From Enterococcus moraviensis ATCC BAA-383 (GTDB lineage Bacteria; Bacillota; Bacilli; Lactobacillales; Enterococcaceae), in NCBI RefSeq assembly GCF_000407445.1, contig NZ_ASWB01000001.1, positions 868,001 through 932,000 on the forward strand: DNA of 64,000 bases. Reading direction: 5' to 3'. A program made the translations under genes and the position numbers. Shown here in pieces: positions 44,949-53,258 of the stretch. How positions within the stretch are numbered: position 1 is the stretch's first letter; each line of letters opens with the position of its first letter. The notes under the pieces were generated by a model that saw nothing but the letters and a program-made list of their open reading frames with translations, was not told the origin of the DNA and searched no databases.

Positions 44949-45977
44949 ATGCTGGAACAAATTTTATTAGGAACTTATACACGTAGAGAAAGTAAAGGGA
45001 TTTATCAAATAACGCTGGATACAGATAAAGAAACACTTTCAGACGCAACGTTATTAGTAGAAGAAACGAGCCCAACTTACTTAGCTCTAAATCAAAAAGG
45101 CGACTTGTTCAATGTCACTTCTGTTGATGGTGAAGGCGGTATGGCTGCTTATAAAAACCATGATGGACACTTCGACTTATTGAATAAAGTCACTGAAGCT
45201 GGCGCTCCTCCGTGTTATGTCGCGCTTGATGAAGAAAAACAACTTGTTTTTGGTGCCAATTACCATCAAGGGATCGTTCATGTTTACCGTATTTTAGCCG
45301 ATGGACAGTTAGAACATACGGATAAAATCGTCCATGATGAACCAACTGGACCACATGAAAATCAAGACAATGCCCATGTTCACTATACAGACTTAACGCC
45401 AGATCGTCGTTTAGTGGTCTGTGACCTAGGGACTGATCGTGTTTATACGTATGATGTAAGCGAAGAGGGTAAACTATCAGAGGTTGCCCAATACGTAGCA
45501 GAACCGGGAACAGGTCCTCGTCATTTAGTTTTCCATCCAAACAATCAATTTGCCTATCTTTTTGGAGAGTTAGACAGCACTGTAACTGTATTAGCGTATA
45601 ACGCGGCAGATGGTTCCTTTGAACAAGTTCAAAAAGTGTCAACATTACCTGATGGGTTTACTGAATTTAATGGTGGTGCTGCGATTCGTATTTCAGCAGA
45701 CGGACGTTTTGTCTATGCCTCAAACCGTGGACATGATTCAATTGCAGTGTATCAAACAGCAGAAGACGGCAGTACAATAGAACGTATCCAATTGATCTCT
45801 ACTGAGGGCGAAATCCCTAGAGATTTTGATTTAGACCCAAGTGGAAAATTTGTTGTTGCAGCAAATCAAAATACAGATAACTTAACGCTTTACCGTCGTG
45901 ATGAAGCAACGGGTCTTTTAGAAATGATTCAAAAAGAGGTTTATGCACCAGAATGTGTTTGTGTTTATTTTAAATAA
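44949..45977 (+). CDS. pgl: Lactonase family seven-bladed beta-propeller protein (6-phosphogluconolactonase-like)
   Basis: A 342-residue protein of the Lactonase/Pgl family (PF10282). Repeats with GTYTRR at the start, GTGPRHLVFHPN and GGAAIRISADGRFVYASNRGHDSIAVY are diagnostic. The E. coli homologue hydrolyses 6-phosphogluconolactone in the pentose phosphate pathway; substrate here is inferred. The ATG at 44949 has GGAGGG 6 bases upstream. Divergent from clpX, with a terminator after it. Confidence 0.88.
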   Translation: MLEQILLGTYTRRESKGIYQITLDTDKETLSDATLLVEETSPTYLALNQKGDLFNVTSVDGEGGMAAYKNHDGHFDLLNKVTEAGAPPCYVALDEEKQLVFGANYHQGIVHVYRILADGQLEHTDKIVHDEPTGPHENQDNAHVHYTDLTPDRRLVVCDLGTDRVYTYDVSEEGKLSEVAQYVAEPGTGPRHLVFHPNNQFAYLFGELDSTVTVLAYNAADGSFEQVQKVSTLPDGFTEFNGGAAIRISADGRFVYASNRGHDSIAVYQTAEDGSTIERIQLISTEGEIPRDFDLDPSGKFVVAANQNTDNLTLYRRDEATGLLEMIQKEVYAPECVCVYFK

Positions 45978-45979
45978 AA

Positions 45980-46030
45980 AAGAGGTTGAGATATGACTCG
46001 TAGAGTTATATCTCAGCCTCTCTTCTTTTT
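45980..46030 (+). terminator. Terminator after the lactonase gene
   Basis: Stem AGAGGTTGAGATAT/ATATCTCAGCCTCT (one G-T) around 13 bases, followed by CTTCTTTTT. Confidence 0.88.
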
Positions 46031-46133
46031 AATTTTCATCGTTTGCAGATTCTACTTTTGTCCCTTGGATCATTTCAATTATTTGCTTAACGTTTCGTGA
46101 AACATAGAATAAACCATCTATTACAATAACTGA
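46029..46133 (-). pseudogene. Possible 3' gene remnant upstream of nothing, unidentified
   Basis: A minus-strand open stretch of 34 codons (SVIVIDGLFYVSRNVKQ...SANDEN) ends in TAA but has no start codon or RBS and is preceded in frame by TGA. It is protein-like in composition and may be the C-terminal remnant of a deleted gene downstream of anmK. It could also be chance. No family recognised. Confidence 0.3.
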
Positions 46134-46191
46134 TCATGTTTAGTGACGTTGTTGCAGCACTTCTTACTACTGTCTCACTTTGGATCTTCCC

Positions 46192-47319
46192 TTAATAATA
46201 GGTAATACTTCCTAATGGTACAAACTTTTTAGCACCTGTGGCATTTGGGACATTGCCAGAAGAATGTTGTAACGTTTGATTTGCTAAAACCGCCATGGCA
46301 ATCGCTTCTTTTGCTTCTGAAGAAAAGCCGATATCCTCTTGGATCATTACATGAACATCTGGAAGTTCTGTTTGGATCATTTCAATCAGTGTTTTGTTAT
46401 AACTTCCTCCTCCACCAATGATCAATTCAGTTTGCCCTTCAATAAAAGGTTGAACCGCTTGAGCGATAGATGCGGCAGTAAACATTGTGGCTGTTGCGAT
46501 AAAATCCTTTGGACTGAGAGACCATTTCTCAAGTAGTATTGTTGTAAATTGCTTGCCAAAATCTTCTCGTCCAGTTGTTTTGGGATAGGTTTTTTGAATA
46601 TACGGATGTGCCATTAGTTCTTTCAACAAGGCTTGACTCACGTTCCCTTGACTAGCATATGCACCGTCTTTATCATATTCCTGATCAAAAAAATGCAAAC
46701 ATAGCTCATTCATGATAACATTTCCAGGTCCCGTATCAAACGCAACCATCTCATTTATTTTTCCTGATTTTGGAATCACCGTAACATTTCCGATTCCCCC
46801 GATATTTTGTAGCAATCTTGTCGTGTTTGGCTTTTGGTACAGCACATATTCAGAATAAGGCACAATCGGCGCACCTTGTCCTCCCACAGCCATATCTCGC
46901 TCTCTAAAATTCGAAACCACCGTCGTTTTAGTCCATTCACAAATTACTGCTGGATCTCCAATTTGCAAGGTCGAGGCATAAAATGGTTCACGAGCAAATG
47001 GAATATGGAATAGCGTTTGACCATGGCTACCAATAAAGTCTAGCTCATCTAATGCTATTCCAGCTTTCTCGCAAACATCTAGAGCAGCTTGAGCAAATTT
47101 TTCCCCTAGCTCAATATTCAATGAACAAATTTTTTCTACATCTGACTGATCTAACGATAGCGCTTCACGAATTCTGTTTAGTGTTTGGTTATTAAATGGA
47201 GCTGTTAAAAAATCAATCAACTTTACGGTCGTGGTTTCATCTTTACCAGAAATTTCCACTAATGCTGCATCGATACCGTCTAAAGAAGTTCCTGACATTA
47301 AACCAATAGCATACACCAT
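46192..47319 (-). CDS. anmK: Anhydro-N-acetylmuramic acid kinase
   Basis: A 375-residue AnmK. N-terminal GLMSGTSLDGIDAALV, FDTGPGN near residue 190 and GGGGSYN near 315 are the family ATP and sugar motifs. It opens the 1,6-anhydro ring and phosphorylates MurNAc during cell-wall recycling. Followed by a 150-bp gap; preceded by a small membrane protein gene and a PTS EIIC gene in the same direction, with gaps of 35 and 91 bp, so the three may form a wall-sugar operon. Confidence 0.96.
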   Translation of the reverse strand: MVYAIGLMSGTSLDGIDAALVEISGKDETTTVKLIDFLTAPFNNQTLNRIREALSLDQSDVEKICSLNIELGEKFAQAALDVCEKAGIALDELDFIGSHGQTLFHIPFAREPFYASTLQIGDPAVICEWTKTTVVSNFRERDMAVGGQGAPIVPYSEYVLYQKPNTTRLLQNIGGIGNVTVIPKSGKINEMVAFDTGPGNVIMNELCLHFFDQEYDKDGAYASQGNVSQALLKELMAHPYIQKTYPKTTGREDFGKQFTTILLEKWSLSPKDFIATATMFTAASIAQAVQPFIEGQTELIIGGGGSYNKTLIEMIQTELPDVHVMIQEDIGFSSEAKEAIAMAVLANQTLQHSSGNVPNATGAKKFVPLGSITYY

Positions 47320-47354
47320 CTTTTTCTCCTCTATTTGAAATTTTCTTATTGATT

Positions 47355-47618
47355 TTACTTTGTTCTATTTTGTTCTGTTAATAGGCGACTACTTTCAAAA
47401 AAAACAACAGCCAATATACCACTCACTCCGTAGATTCCTTGTTTTATTCCATCTGGCATAGTAGGAAATAAAAGTGTGGGAATTAGTGCAATCAAAAATA
47501 CAGCACAGCCGATCACCCAACGGTTTGGCAATAGATGTTTCTTTTTTAAATAATGCGTTAGTATCAACCCAATCACAATAAATAAAACACTTGCTGTCAT
47601 AAACACGATTTTCGTCAT
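47355..47618 (-). CDS. Small three-TM membrane protein, function unknown
   Basis: An 87-residue protein with three hydrophobic helices (IVFMTASVLFIVIGLILTHYL, WVIGCAVFLIALIPTLLF, GIYGVSGILAVVFF). No family recognised. The ATG at 47618 has AGGAGG 7 bases upstream; the longer frame has none. It lies between the EIIC gene and anmK. Confidence 0.7.
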   Translation of the reverse strand: MTKIVFMTASVLFIVIGLILTHYLKKKHLLPNRWVIGCAVFLIALIPTLLFPTMPDGIKQGIYGVSGILAVVFFESSRLLTEQNRTK

Positions 47619-47709
47619 TTTACTGCCTCCTAGCTTTAAGGAAGGTGAGGAACGAAAACGAATTAAAAGACATTTTCGTTCCATCCCTATCCTATTTCAT
47701 GCACTGATG

Positions 47710-48999
47710 TTATTTTGCAATAGCGTGTTCTTTTTCGAGTTCATTATTATCGTAAATCATCACAAATGGATAATAGATTACAACAGATATAATGATCAAA
47801 AGTACATTTAACACCGCTGCTCGCCAGTCTCCACCTGTTGCTAAATAAGCGCCGATTGGGCCAGGCAATGTCCAAGGAGCAGTAAAAATCACTCGATTCA
47901 CTAATCCAAGCTGTGTCGCAAACCAAGCAATCGTTGCTGTGACCATTGGCGTTAAAATAAACGGAATGATCAAAATCGGATTTAATACAATCGGTGTTCC
48001 GAAAATCAATGGTTCATTGATATTAAAAATAGCAGGTGCTAAAGTTGCTTTTCCTAGTTTTGAGGCAAACTGAGATTTTGTTTTAAACGCTAATAATAAA
48101 GCTAAACCAATGGTGCATCCTGATCCACCGATCCAAATAAACCATTGATAGAAAGGTTCTGCCGCGATATTTGGCAACTCTTTTCCAGCAGCCATTGCAG
48201 CTGTATTTCCATCCAACAATTGTAACCATAATGGTCGAGCTAATGAGCCAACGATCGATACACCATGAATCCCGAATGACCAAAAAAATGTAATCATAAA
48301 AATTAAAAGTAACACACTTGGCAAACTGTCTGCTGCGCTTACTAAAGGGCTTACAATTTTAGAAATCGTAGAATGCCAATCAAACCCAATAAAGTATGTC
48401 AATGTTGAAATTCCTAAAATAACAATCAACGTTGGCGTCAACGTTTCAAATGATCGAGCTACAGCTGGTGGTACTTGTTCAGGCATCGTGATTTTGAATT
48501 TTGATTTATCTGTTAACCGATAAATTTCAACTGCTAAAATCGAGGTAATAATTCCAACAAACATACCGCCGCCACCTAAATTAGCCATTGGCAATACAAA
48601 CCCAGCCGTACCAGCCGCATCCAACGCTTCAGCTGGAATATTGACAGGAACAAACGTTAATAAAAACGCAATCGTTGCTAGAATCCCTCCTGAAATAACA
48701 TCCAAATTATACGTTTTGGATAAACTAGCCCCAATCCCAAACGTTGCATAAAGAGTCATAATGTACATTGTCATTCTATATGGCAGTAAAATCGTTGCTG
48801 CATTTGAGGTTAAAAATTGTGTAACACCCCAATCTGCTGGTAGTGGCGGAAAGGCAATAATCAAGAAAAACGAACCAATAATGATCAAAGGCAATGTTGC
48901 AATGATTCCATCTCTAATTGCGCGTAAATGACGCTGATTCGCTAACTTCGCCATCGGACCCGCTAAATGTTCTTCAATAAACTCAGTAAATTTTTTCAA
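47710..48999 (-). CDS. PTS lactose/cellobiose-family EIIC component
   Basis: A 429-residue EIIC with about ten membrane helices. The stretches LRAIRDGIIATLPLIIIGSFFLIIAFPP, FWSFGIHGVSIVGSLARPLW and FNINEPLIFGTPIVLNPI are typical Lac/Cel-family motifs. It carries beta-glucosides or related sugars. AGGAG sits 9 bases before TTG 48999 but directly abuts an ATG at 49008 (MSTLKKF), so TTG is the likely start; the ATG adds three residues. It has no EIIA or EIIB beside it and may use the EIIB at 18969. Upstream of a small membrane protein gene and anmK. Confidence 0.88.
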   Translation of the reverse strand: MKKFTEFIEEHLAGPMAKLANQRHLRAIRDGIIATLPLIIIGSFFLIIAFPPLPADWGVTQFLTSNAATILLPYRMTMYIMTLYATFGIGASLSKTYNLDVISGGILATIAFLLTFVPVNIPAEALDAAGTAGFVLPMANLGGGGMFVGIITSILAVEIYRLTDKSKFKITMPEQVPPAVARSFETLTPTLIVILGISTLTYFIGFDWHSTISKIVSPLVSAADSLPSVLLLIFMITFFWSFGIHGVSIVGSLARPLWLQLLDGNTAAMAAGKELPNIAAEPFYQWFIWIGGSGCTIGLALLLAFKTKSQFASKLGKATLAPAIFNINEPLIFGTPIVLNPILIIPFILTPMVTATIAWFATQLGLVNRVIFTAPWTLPGPIGAYLATGGDWRAAVLNVLLIIISVVIYYPFVMIYDNNELEKEHAIAK

Positions 49000-49428
49000 T
49001 GTGCTCATCTCCTATTTTACATTTAACTCACTTATAAAAGCCCTTACAAAAACGAGTAACTCTAATACTCAAATAAAAACATAATAGCATTTCTCTAAAT
49101 TCAAGTTACCGAACGAAACAATAATTACGAATTGATTTAAACCATTTAAAGCCTACACTCCTCCTATTTTTCTGTTTTCCGCATTTATCGTTTACTACTT
49201 CTGTAACACCTATCGATCATTCGTTCTTCATCTCATCGACAAACTCATCATACAGTTAAAAAACTTTTTTTTCAACATTTTTACATAAAAAACGAAATAA
49301 AATTTCAATTAAAATATCAAAAAAACCAATAAAACGTCACATTCCATTTACTGCAAACTATGTTTGGTTTCTAAAAACACGACGCATCACTGAAATTAAA
49401 TTTCTAAAAAAAAGAGTGGATAATAAAA

Positions 49429-49463
49429 AAAACCAGCGGATACTTTTTGTATCTGCTGGTTTT
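49429..49463 (-). terminator. Strong terminator at the end of the LXG locus
   Basis: 15-bp stem AAAACCAGCGGATAC/GTATCTGCTGGTTTT (one G-T) with a 5-base loop; minus-strand tail TTTTTTTTATT. Symmetrical enough to act both ways. Confidence 0.85.
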
Positions 49464-49578
49464 ATTTGGAAATAAAGTAGCTAAGTAGTTCTGCGCATTG
49501 TTCTATGAAAAACAGTGATTATTTTAGGACTCGATGCTACGCATTAAAATTTATCGGTTAGATAATGGCACCAAAAAT

Positions 49579-49602
49579 AGAAGAACGGATTCTCGTTCTT
49601 CT
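49579..49602 (-). terminator. Terminator after the first immunity-like gene
   Basis: 9-bp stem AGAAGAACG/CGTTCTTCT with a 6-base loop, 22 bp past the stop, minus-strand tail ATTTTTGG. Confidence 0.7.
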
Positions 49603-49624
49603 AAAAAATTATTATCTTTATGGA

Positions 49625-50050
49625 TTAAATACCAAAATGAACCAAAATATATTCATTCTCTATGGCTTTTTTACAAAGTGCTGATAATTTTTGTAATTGA
49701 TTCAAGATATTCTCCTTTTCTACTTTTTCCTTATTAAATCTCCCTTTATCCATATCATAGTCCATTGTTAACTCAATTATAGCTGGTGCTTGCTCGAATA
49801 ATTGAATCCACCCACCAACAATACTATTCAAAGTAGTAATTCCTTCTATATCTAAATATGTCCTTCCATAATAATCAAATCCCATAGATTTATGAACAAA
49901 GTTTTTAGAATAAGAGGGAATCCATCCTAAAGAATCTATAATGTACAAAATTAAAAAATCATCTACCTTTACCATTTTCTTTCTAGATTCTTTAGTAAAA
50001 ATTACCTCTTCAATGTTTTTAAATATTTCAAATTCATGTTGTAACGCCAT
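49625..50050 (-). CDS. LXG-locus immunity-like protein, paralogue 1
   Basis: A 141-residue protein (MALQHEFEIFKNIEEVIFTKESRKKM...GWIPSYSKNF...YYGRTYL...YILVHFGI). It shares with the 50222 gene the core W(I/V)PSYW, (F/Y)YG(T/R)T, KEKVEK, and a VHFG(I/V) C-terminus, so the two are paralogues. Position after LXG toxin fragments suggests immunity function; inference. The ATG at 50050 has GGAG 7 bases upstream; the ATG at 50056 is too close to the SD. Preceded by a toxin-tail remnant. Confidence 0.7.
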   Translation of the reverse strand: MALQHEFEIFKNIEEVIFTKESRKKMVKVDDFLILYIIDSLGWIPSYSKNFVHKSMGFDYYGRTYLDIEGITTLNSIVGGWIQLFEQAPAIIELTMDYDMDKGRFNKEKVEKENILNQLQKLSALCKKAIENEYILVHFGI

Positions 50051-50123
50051 ATACATTCTCCTATCAATTATTTAAAAAAAAGATATTGTATAACCATCAA
50101 GTGCTTAATCAACACACTTTACA

Positions 50124-50199
50124 TTATTCTTGTAAATTTGTTGTATTAAAAACAGCTCCATCACTATTCACTTCTTTAAACAGTATATATATCAGTCTC
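50124..50199 (-). pseudogene. Remnant of an LXG toxin C-terminal tail
   Basis: The minus strand reads a frame ending FKEVNSDGAVFNTTNLQE and stop, preceded by GAGACTGAT, and a one-base insertion breaks it. The same sequence, with differences, precedes the 51112 pseudogene (ETDKHRTFREVTSEGAIL). It is too short to be a gene. It looks like the tail of a deleted toxin left upstream of its immunity gene. Confidence 0.55.
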
Positions 50200-50221
50200 T
50201 ATTCATTCAATAAAATGTAAA

Positions 50222-50647
50222 TTAAACGCCAAAATGAACAAGCAACATTTCTTGCTCTAACGCTTCTCTACATAAATTTTCTAAATTATTAAGTTTTGAC
50301 AATAGAACTTTCTTTTCTACCTTTTCTTTGTAAAATACTCCATCTTCAGCAATAAACTCAGTTGAAAGATCAAATTTTTCTGGTGAATTATTAAATACTT
50401 GTTGCCAAGAAACGATAAGTTGTAATAGTTTTTTTGTTCCTTCTTCATTAAATAACGTCGTGCCATAGTAATTGATTCCCATTTTTTTCTGTTCTAAATT
50501 TTCCCAATAGCTAGGTATCCACATTAAAGTATCCATCGTGTAAATAATGAAATAATCATCTATCCTAATCATACTTTTTCTGCTTTCTTTATTAAAAACT
50601 ATTTCTTTTTCTGATTTAAATAGTGCAAATTCATGTTCTAATGCCAA
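50222..50647 (-). CDS. LXG-locus immunity-like protein, paralogue 2
   Basis: A 141-residue paralogue of the 49625 protein (ALEHEFALFKSEKEIVF, LMWIPSYWENL, INYYGTTLF, LLVHFGV). Start choice: TTG at 50647 lies 7-8 bases after AAGGGAATATAT and aligns exactly with the ATG of the paralogue. An upstream ATG at 50698 has no SD. It is likely an immunity gene whose toxin has been lost (inference). Confidence 0.68.
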   Translation of the reverse strand: MALEHEFALFKSEKEIVFNKESRKSMIRIDDYFIIYTMDTLMWIPSYWENLEQKKMGINYYGTTLFNEEGTKKLLQLIVSWQQVFNNSPEKFDLSTEFIAEDGVFYKEKVEKKVLLSKLNNLENLCREALEQEMLLVHFGV

Positions 50648-50748
50648 ATATATTCCCTTCATTTCATTATTTTTTTCCAAAGGAAATAATTGATTCATCT
50701 GGCGCTAAATTAATGTAACGACTTTTTTTCTAAATCGTTTTACGCCTT

Positions 50749-51112
50749 TTATATACCAAAATGAACAAGTATTTTGCTTGTATCCCGTGCGCTAACACTG
50801 TTGTACAACATCTTCTAACTGCTTAAGAGTGTTTATCTTCGAAAATTTTTCTCTCGTAAAACTCATCTCTTCAAGATCATAATCCGTTTTTAACAGGAAT
50901 TCCTCTGGAGCTACTTCAAATATATTCTTCCAATTTTCCAAAATCAATTCAAGTTCACTTATTTCTGCCCCTTCAAAAAATGTAATCCCATAATAGTTAA
51001 TTACAGTGCTAAAATGTGAGAAATCATTCCAATGACTATTTACCCATTTGATAGTGTTACCGATGTATTGAATTAAGGAATCATCAATTAAGATAGCCCC
51101 CTCACTAGTCAC
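50749..51112 (-). pseudogene. Broken third immunity paralogue fused to a toxin tail
   Basis: The reading frame SEGAILIDDSLIQYIGNTIKWVNSHW...INYYGITFFEGAEI... aligns with the two neighbouring immunity paralogues but lacks their first ~30 residues; upstream it reads as toxin tail (ETDKHRTFREVT). It ends early at 50792 (QQC, stop). The homologous C-terminus continues one base out of frame as KILVHFGI and stop at 50749. So it has both a chimeric 5' end and a 3' frameshift. GTG at 51112 is the only possible start and has a weak SD. Confidence 0.65.
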
Positions 51113-51169
51113 TTCTCTAAATGTTCTATGCTTATCCGTCTCTAGCTTCCTCTTTATTTTTTATTGAGC

Positions 51170-51262
51170 CAAAGTGAAGCTTCAGTTGTCCGAGCGCATT
51201 TCAGTCTTAGGTTCTCTCACCCATTAGTCCAGCTAGGCCAAAGTTTTCATAACGTCATACTT
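51170..51262 (-). pseudogene. Remnant of an LXG toxin middle region
   Basis: The minus strand reads YENFGLAGLMGERT, stop, then similarity resumes at GQL. The same DNA occurs in the LXG pseudogene at 52381-52430 (KNIGLTGLMGERTLDP). It carries stops and a deletion. It joins directly to the toxin-tail fragment upstream of the broken immunity gene. Confidence 0.55.
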
Positions 51263-51267
51263 ATAGT

Positions 51268-51825
51268 CTATAGTTCAATCGTCTCCAACATTTCTTTTAG
51301 CGTCTGCACCATTTCCATACAAACCTTTCTGTCTATACTAAATTGCGCATCAAATGTATAAGAAGCCATAAATTCTTCAAATGTTATTTGCTCTTCATTT
51401 GCATGACTATCTATAAAATCCCATAAATATTGTGGACTAATTTCAAAGAAAATTTTTGAATTTCTATTATATATCCATGAAGCACTACCAATTTTTGGAG
51501 ACACTGACCACAAACTATACAGTTCAGTTGGGTCTTCTTCCGAAAAAACATCTAAATTATGATAATAGATATTCCATTCATATCCGACACCTGTTAAAAA
51601 AACTTTTTCTGAAACTGGTAATTCATTATTCAGCGAAAGTAATAACATATTTTTTAAGGATTCAAGTCCCTCATGTAAAGAATCTTTAAATAAAATAATC
51701 TCTCTATTGTTATCTAAATACTTTATGGTTGTTTCATCATGAAAATAGAGTTTTTTCCCATCATTTACACTATTGATTTGCAAATATTTGTCATCTGCTA
51801 AATTTAAAGTTAGTAAAGTTTTCAT
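51268..51825 (-). CDS. Putative immunity protein for the second LXG toxin
   Basis: A 185-residue soluble acidic protein (MKTLLTLNLADDKYLQINSVNDGKKLYFHDET...YSLWSVSPKIGSASWIYNRNSK...). Its ATG overlaps the stop of the LXG pseudogene by 4 bases (ATGA-type), the standard toxin-immunity arrangement. Not recognised as a known immunity fold. Still intact although its toxin is broken. Confidence 0.72.
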   Translation of the reverse strand: MKTLLTLNLADDKYLQINSVNDGKKLYFHDETTIKYLDNNREIILFKDSLHEGLESLKNMLLLSLNNELPVSEKVFLTGVGYEWNIYYHNLDVFSEEDPTELYSLWSVSPKIGSASWIYNRNSKIFFEISPQYLWDFIDSHANEEQITFEEFMASYTFDAQFSIDRKVCMEMVQTLKEMLETIEL

Positions 51826-53126
51826 TTAATAATTTTTCCCTTCTTGTTTACTAATCCAGCTTTTTGGAAAACAGCTTTCATTTTAGGACTCAGTTCATCC
51901 CAAGTACGAACATGACCATGAAATGTGCCATCACCAGAGCTATCGATTACAACAAACTCATCATTACTCAGCGATACCCTTCTTTGAGTTGTATCTCTTA
52001 ACGGAAGAGAATTATCTAAAGCATCTTGTCCATTTTTAGGTTTCTTACTTTTCACAGAATTTCCTTTACCTGTATGATAATCCGCATCTTTATAAATCCC
52101 GTTTGGATGTTTTGAAGCATCATATCCGCTAACAATACTGCCAAAAGCATTCACAATCGTTCCTGATCCATGAGCCATTGCTGCTGTTCCACTTGCTGTT
52201 GCTGCTGGGCTCAATGCTAAAGTAGCTCCACCTGTAAATGGTGCTCCTGCAAATGAAAAGCTGTTTCCTCCGACAAACCATGAGAAGCCACCAACAAATT
52301 CAGTTGCTCCACCAACGATTGATGTCAGGTCACCAATCAGTTGTCCGACCGCATAGGGTTTCGTGCCAACTGCATTTGGGTCTAAGGTTCTCTCACCCAT
52401 TAGTCCCGTTAAGCCAATGTTTTTATAAATTTTATCAGCTAAACCAACGCCTAATGCTTTAAGCCCGTTCCAGTTATTGGTTGCAATAGCTTCTTGCACC
52501 ATTAATGTCATTTTAGAATCAAACGTACCATCGACATAAACACCCGTTACGTTACCGTATTCATCAAAGGTATAGGTAATATCTTGATGTTCTAAACGAC
52601 ACGCTTTTAATTTTGCATCAATCTTCTTCTGTCGTTTATCTCAAGCTTGTCCAATCGGTTTTGTCCAAGACAAACTCATTCTCGATAATTCGAATGTTCC
52701 CGAAGCTGAATTCCACGCTGCACCTTTTTCAACCTCTGCTAGTCCTGCATCTAAATTAGCTAACTGTGCTTCAAAATCCGCAAACAAACTGGGAGAACTG
52801 GCATTAAAATCATACAAATTCTGCAGTTTTTCTTCATTTTTTTGAATCGAACTTTGTACGCCCATATAACGTTGTTCCATGCGTTGGTTTGGTTCTTTTT
52901 CTTTATCCATCGTACGTGCCATATTTTCGAGTAAGGCTTGCCCTTGCGCAATTTCCGCTTTTATTTGTTCTTCGATGACATCACAGGTATCGACTGATGA
53001 TTGAAATTCTTCAGGAAATTTACTATGCGCTTCCACTAAGGCTTCACATGCTAGTATAAACCCACTGGCCAAAGATGGATAGACCGCTGAGAAATAAAGT
53101 TTCGCTGAATCGTATGTTTTACTGGA
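51822..53126 (-). pseudogene. Second LXG-family toxin gene, 5'-truncated with a nonsense mutation
   Basis: Reads as one frame from 53126 to 51822 except for a TGA at 52643-52641, where the intact paralogue has TGG (PIGQAW). The first ~43 codons of the LXG domain are missing; homology to the intact gene starts abruptly at SKTYDSAKLY. The middle (GLTGLMGERT, GGATEFVGGFSWFVGG) is the usual glycine-rich linker. The C-terminal ~85 residues (GQDALDNSLPLRDTTQRRVSL...FHGHVRTWDELSP..KAGLVNKKGKIIK) are similar in layout to the RNase tail of B. subtilis LXG toxins such as YobL/YxiD; from memory. Its immunity gene follows. Confidence 0.85.
52615..53126 (-). repeat. 512-bp near-identical repeat, copy 2 (truncated LXG gene)
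   Basis: Aligns to 54394-54905 without gaps; I count about four differences (including the TGG to TGA change and a TAT-CG/TAT-CC change near 52990). Homology stops sharply at 53126, two bases past the SKTYD codons, and fades below 52615. Confidence 0.88.
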
Positions 53127-53134
53127 TGAAGTTC

Positions 53135-53258
53135 ATAGTTAGTATTTCATCCATACGAATAAAAAGAAGAATGAGAATCCATTCTTCTAAAAAAATATTC
53201 AAAGAAACATCATTGCTAACAAGTTATCCAGTTTCATATTATTGTTAATACTAACTAT
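53135..53258. repeat. 124-bp segment bounded by perfect 12-bp inverted repeats
   Basis: ATAGTTAGTATT (53135-53146) and AATACTAACTAT (53247-53258) are perfect inverses around 100 bp. The right arm overlaps the stop codon of the immunity gene, and the left arm lies 9 bp from the truncation point of the second LXG gene. The segment contains a terminator. Confidence 0.7.
53165..53188 (-). terminator. Terminator after the intact immunity gene
   Basis: 9-bp stem AGAAGAATG/CATTCTTCT with a 6-base loop, 63 bp past the stop of the immunity gene, minus-strand tail TTTTTATTC. Confidence 0.8.

Larger units (their letters stand above)
49009..49624. other. AT-rich intergenic region with EIIC leader and two terminators
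   Basis: No open frame with an RBS. It contains a GAGTA/TACTC dyad (49054-49070) about 50 bp upstream of the EIIC start, a TGCTATTATG candidate extended -10 near 49080-49090, and two terminators (49429-49463 and 49579-49602). The 49180-49420 part is very AT-rich with nothing recognisable. Confidence 0.5.

Noticed and set aside
51822-52511. Stand-alone 229-residue toxin gene
   Set aside because: Its apparent ATG (MTLMVQ) lies in the middle of the LXG frame without an SD; treated as part of the pseudogene, though internal initiation cannot be excluded.
52641-53072. Separate small gene for the 143-residue frame of the second LXG unit
   Set aside because: It is an internal part of a truncated LXG gene interrupted by one TGA; the ATG is internal and has no SD.
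53135-53258. Insertion sequence bounded by the 12-bp inverted repeats
   Set aside because: Only 124 bp, no transposase and no target-site duplication recognised; kept only as an unexplained inverted repeat.
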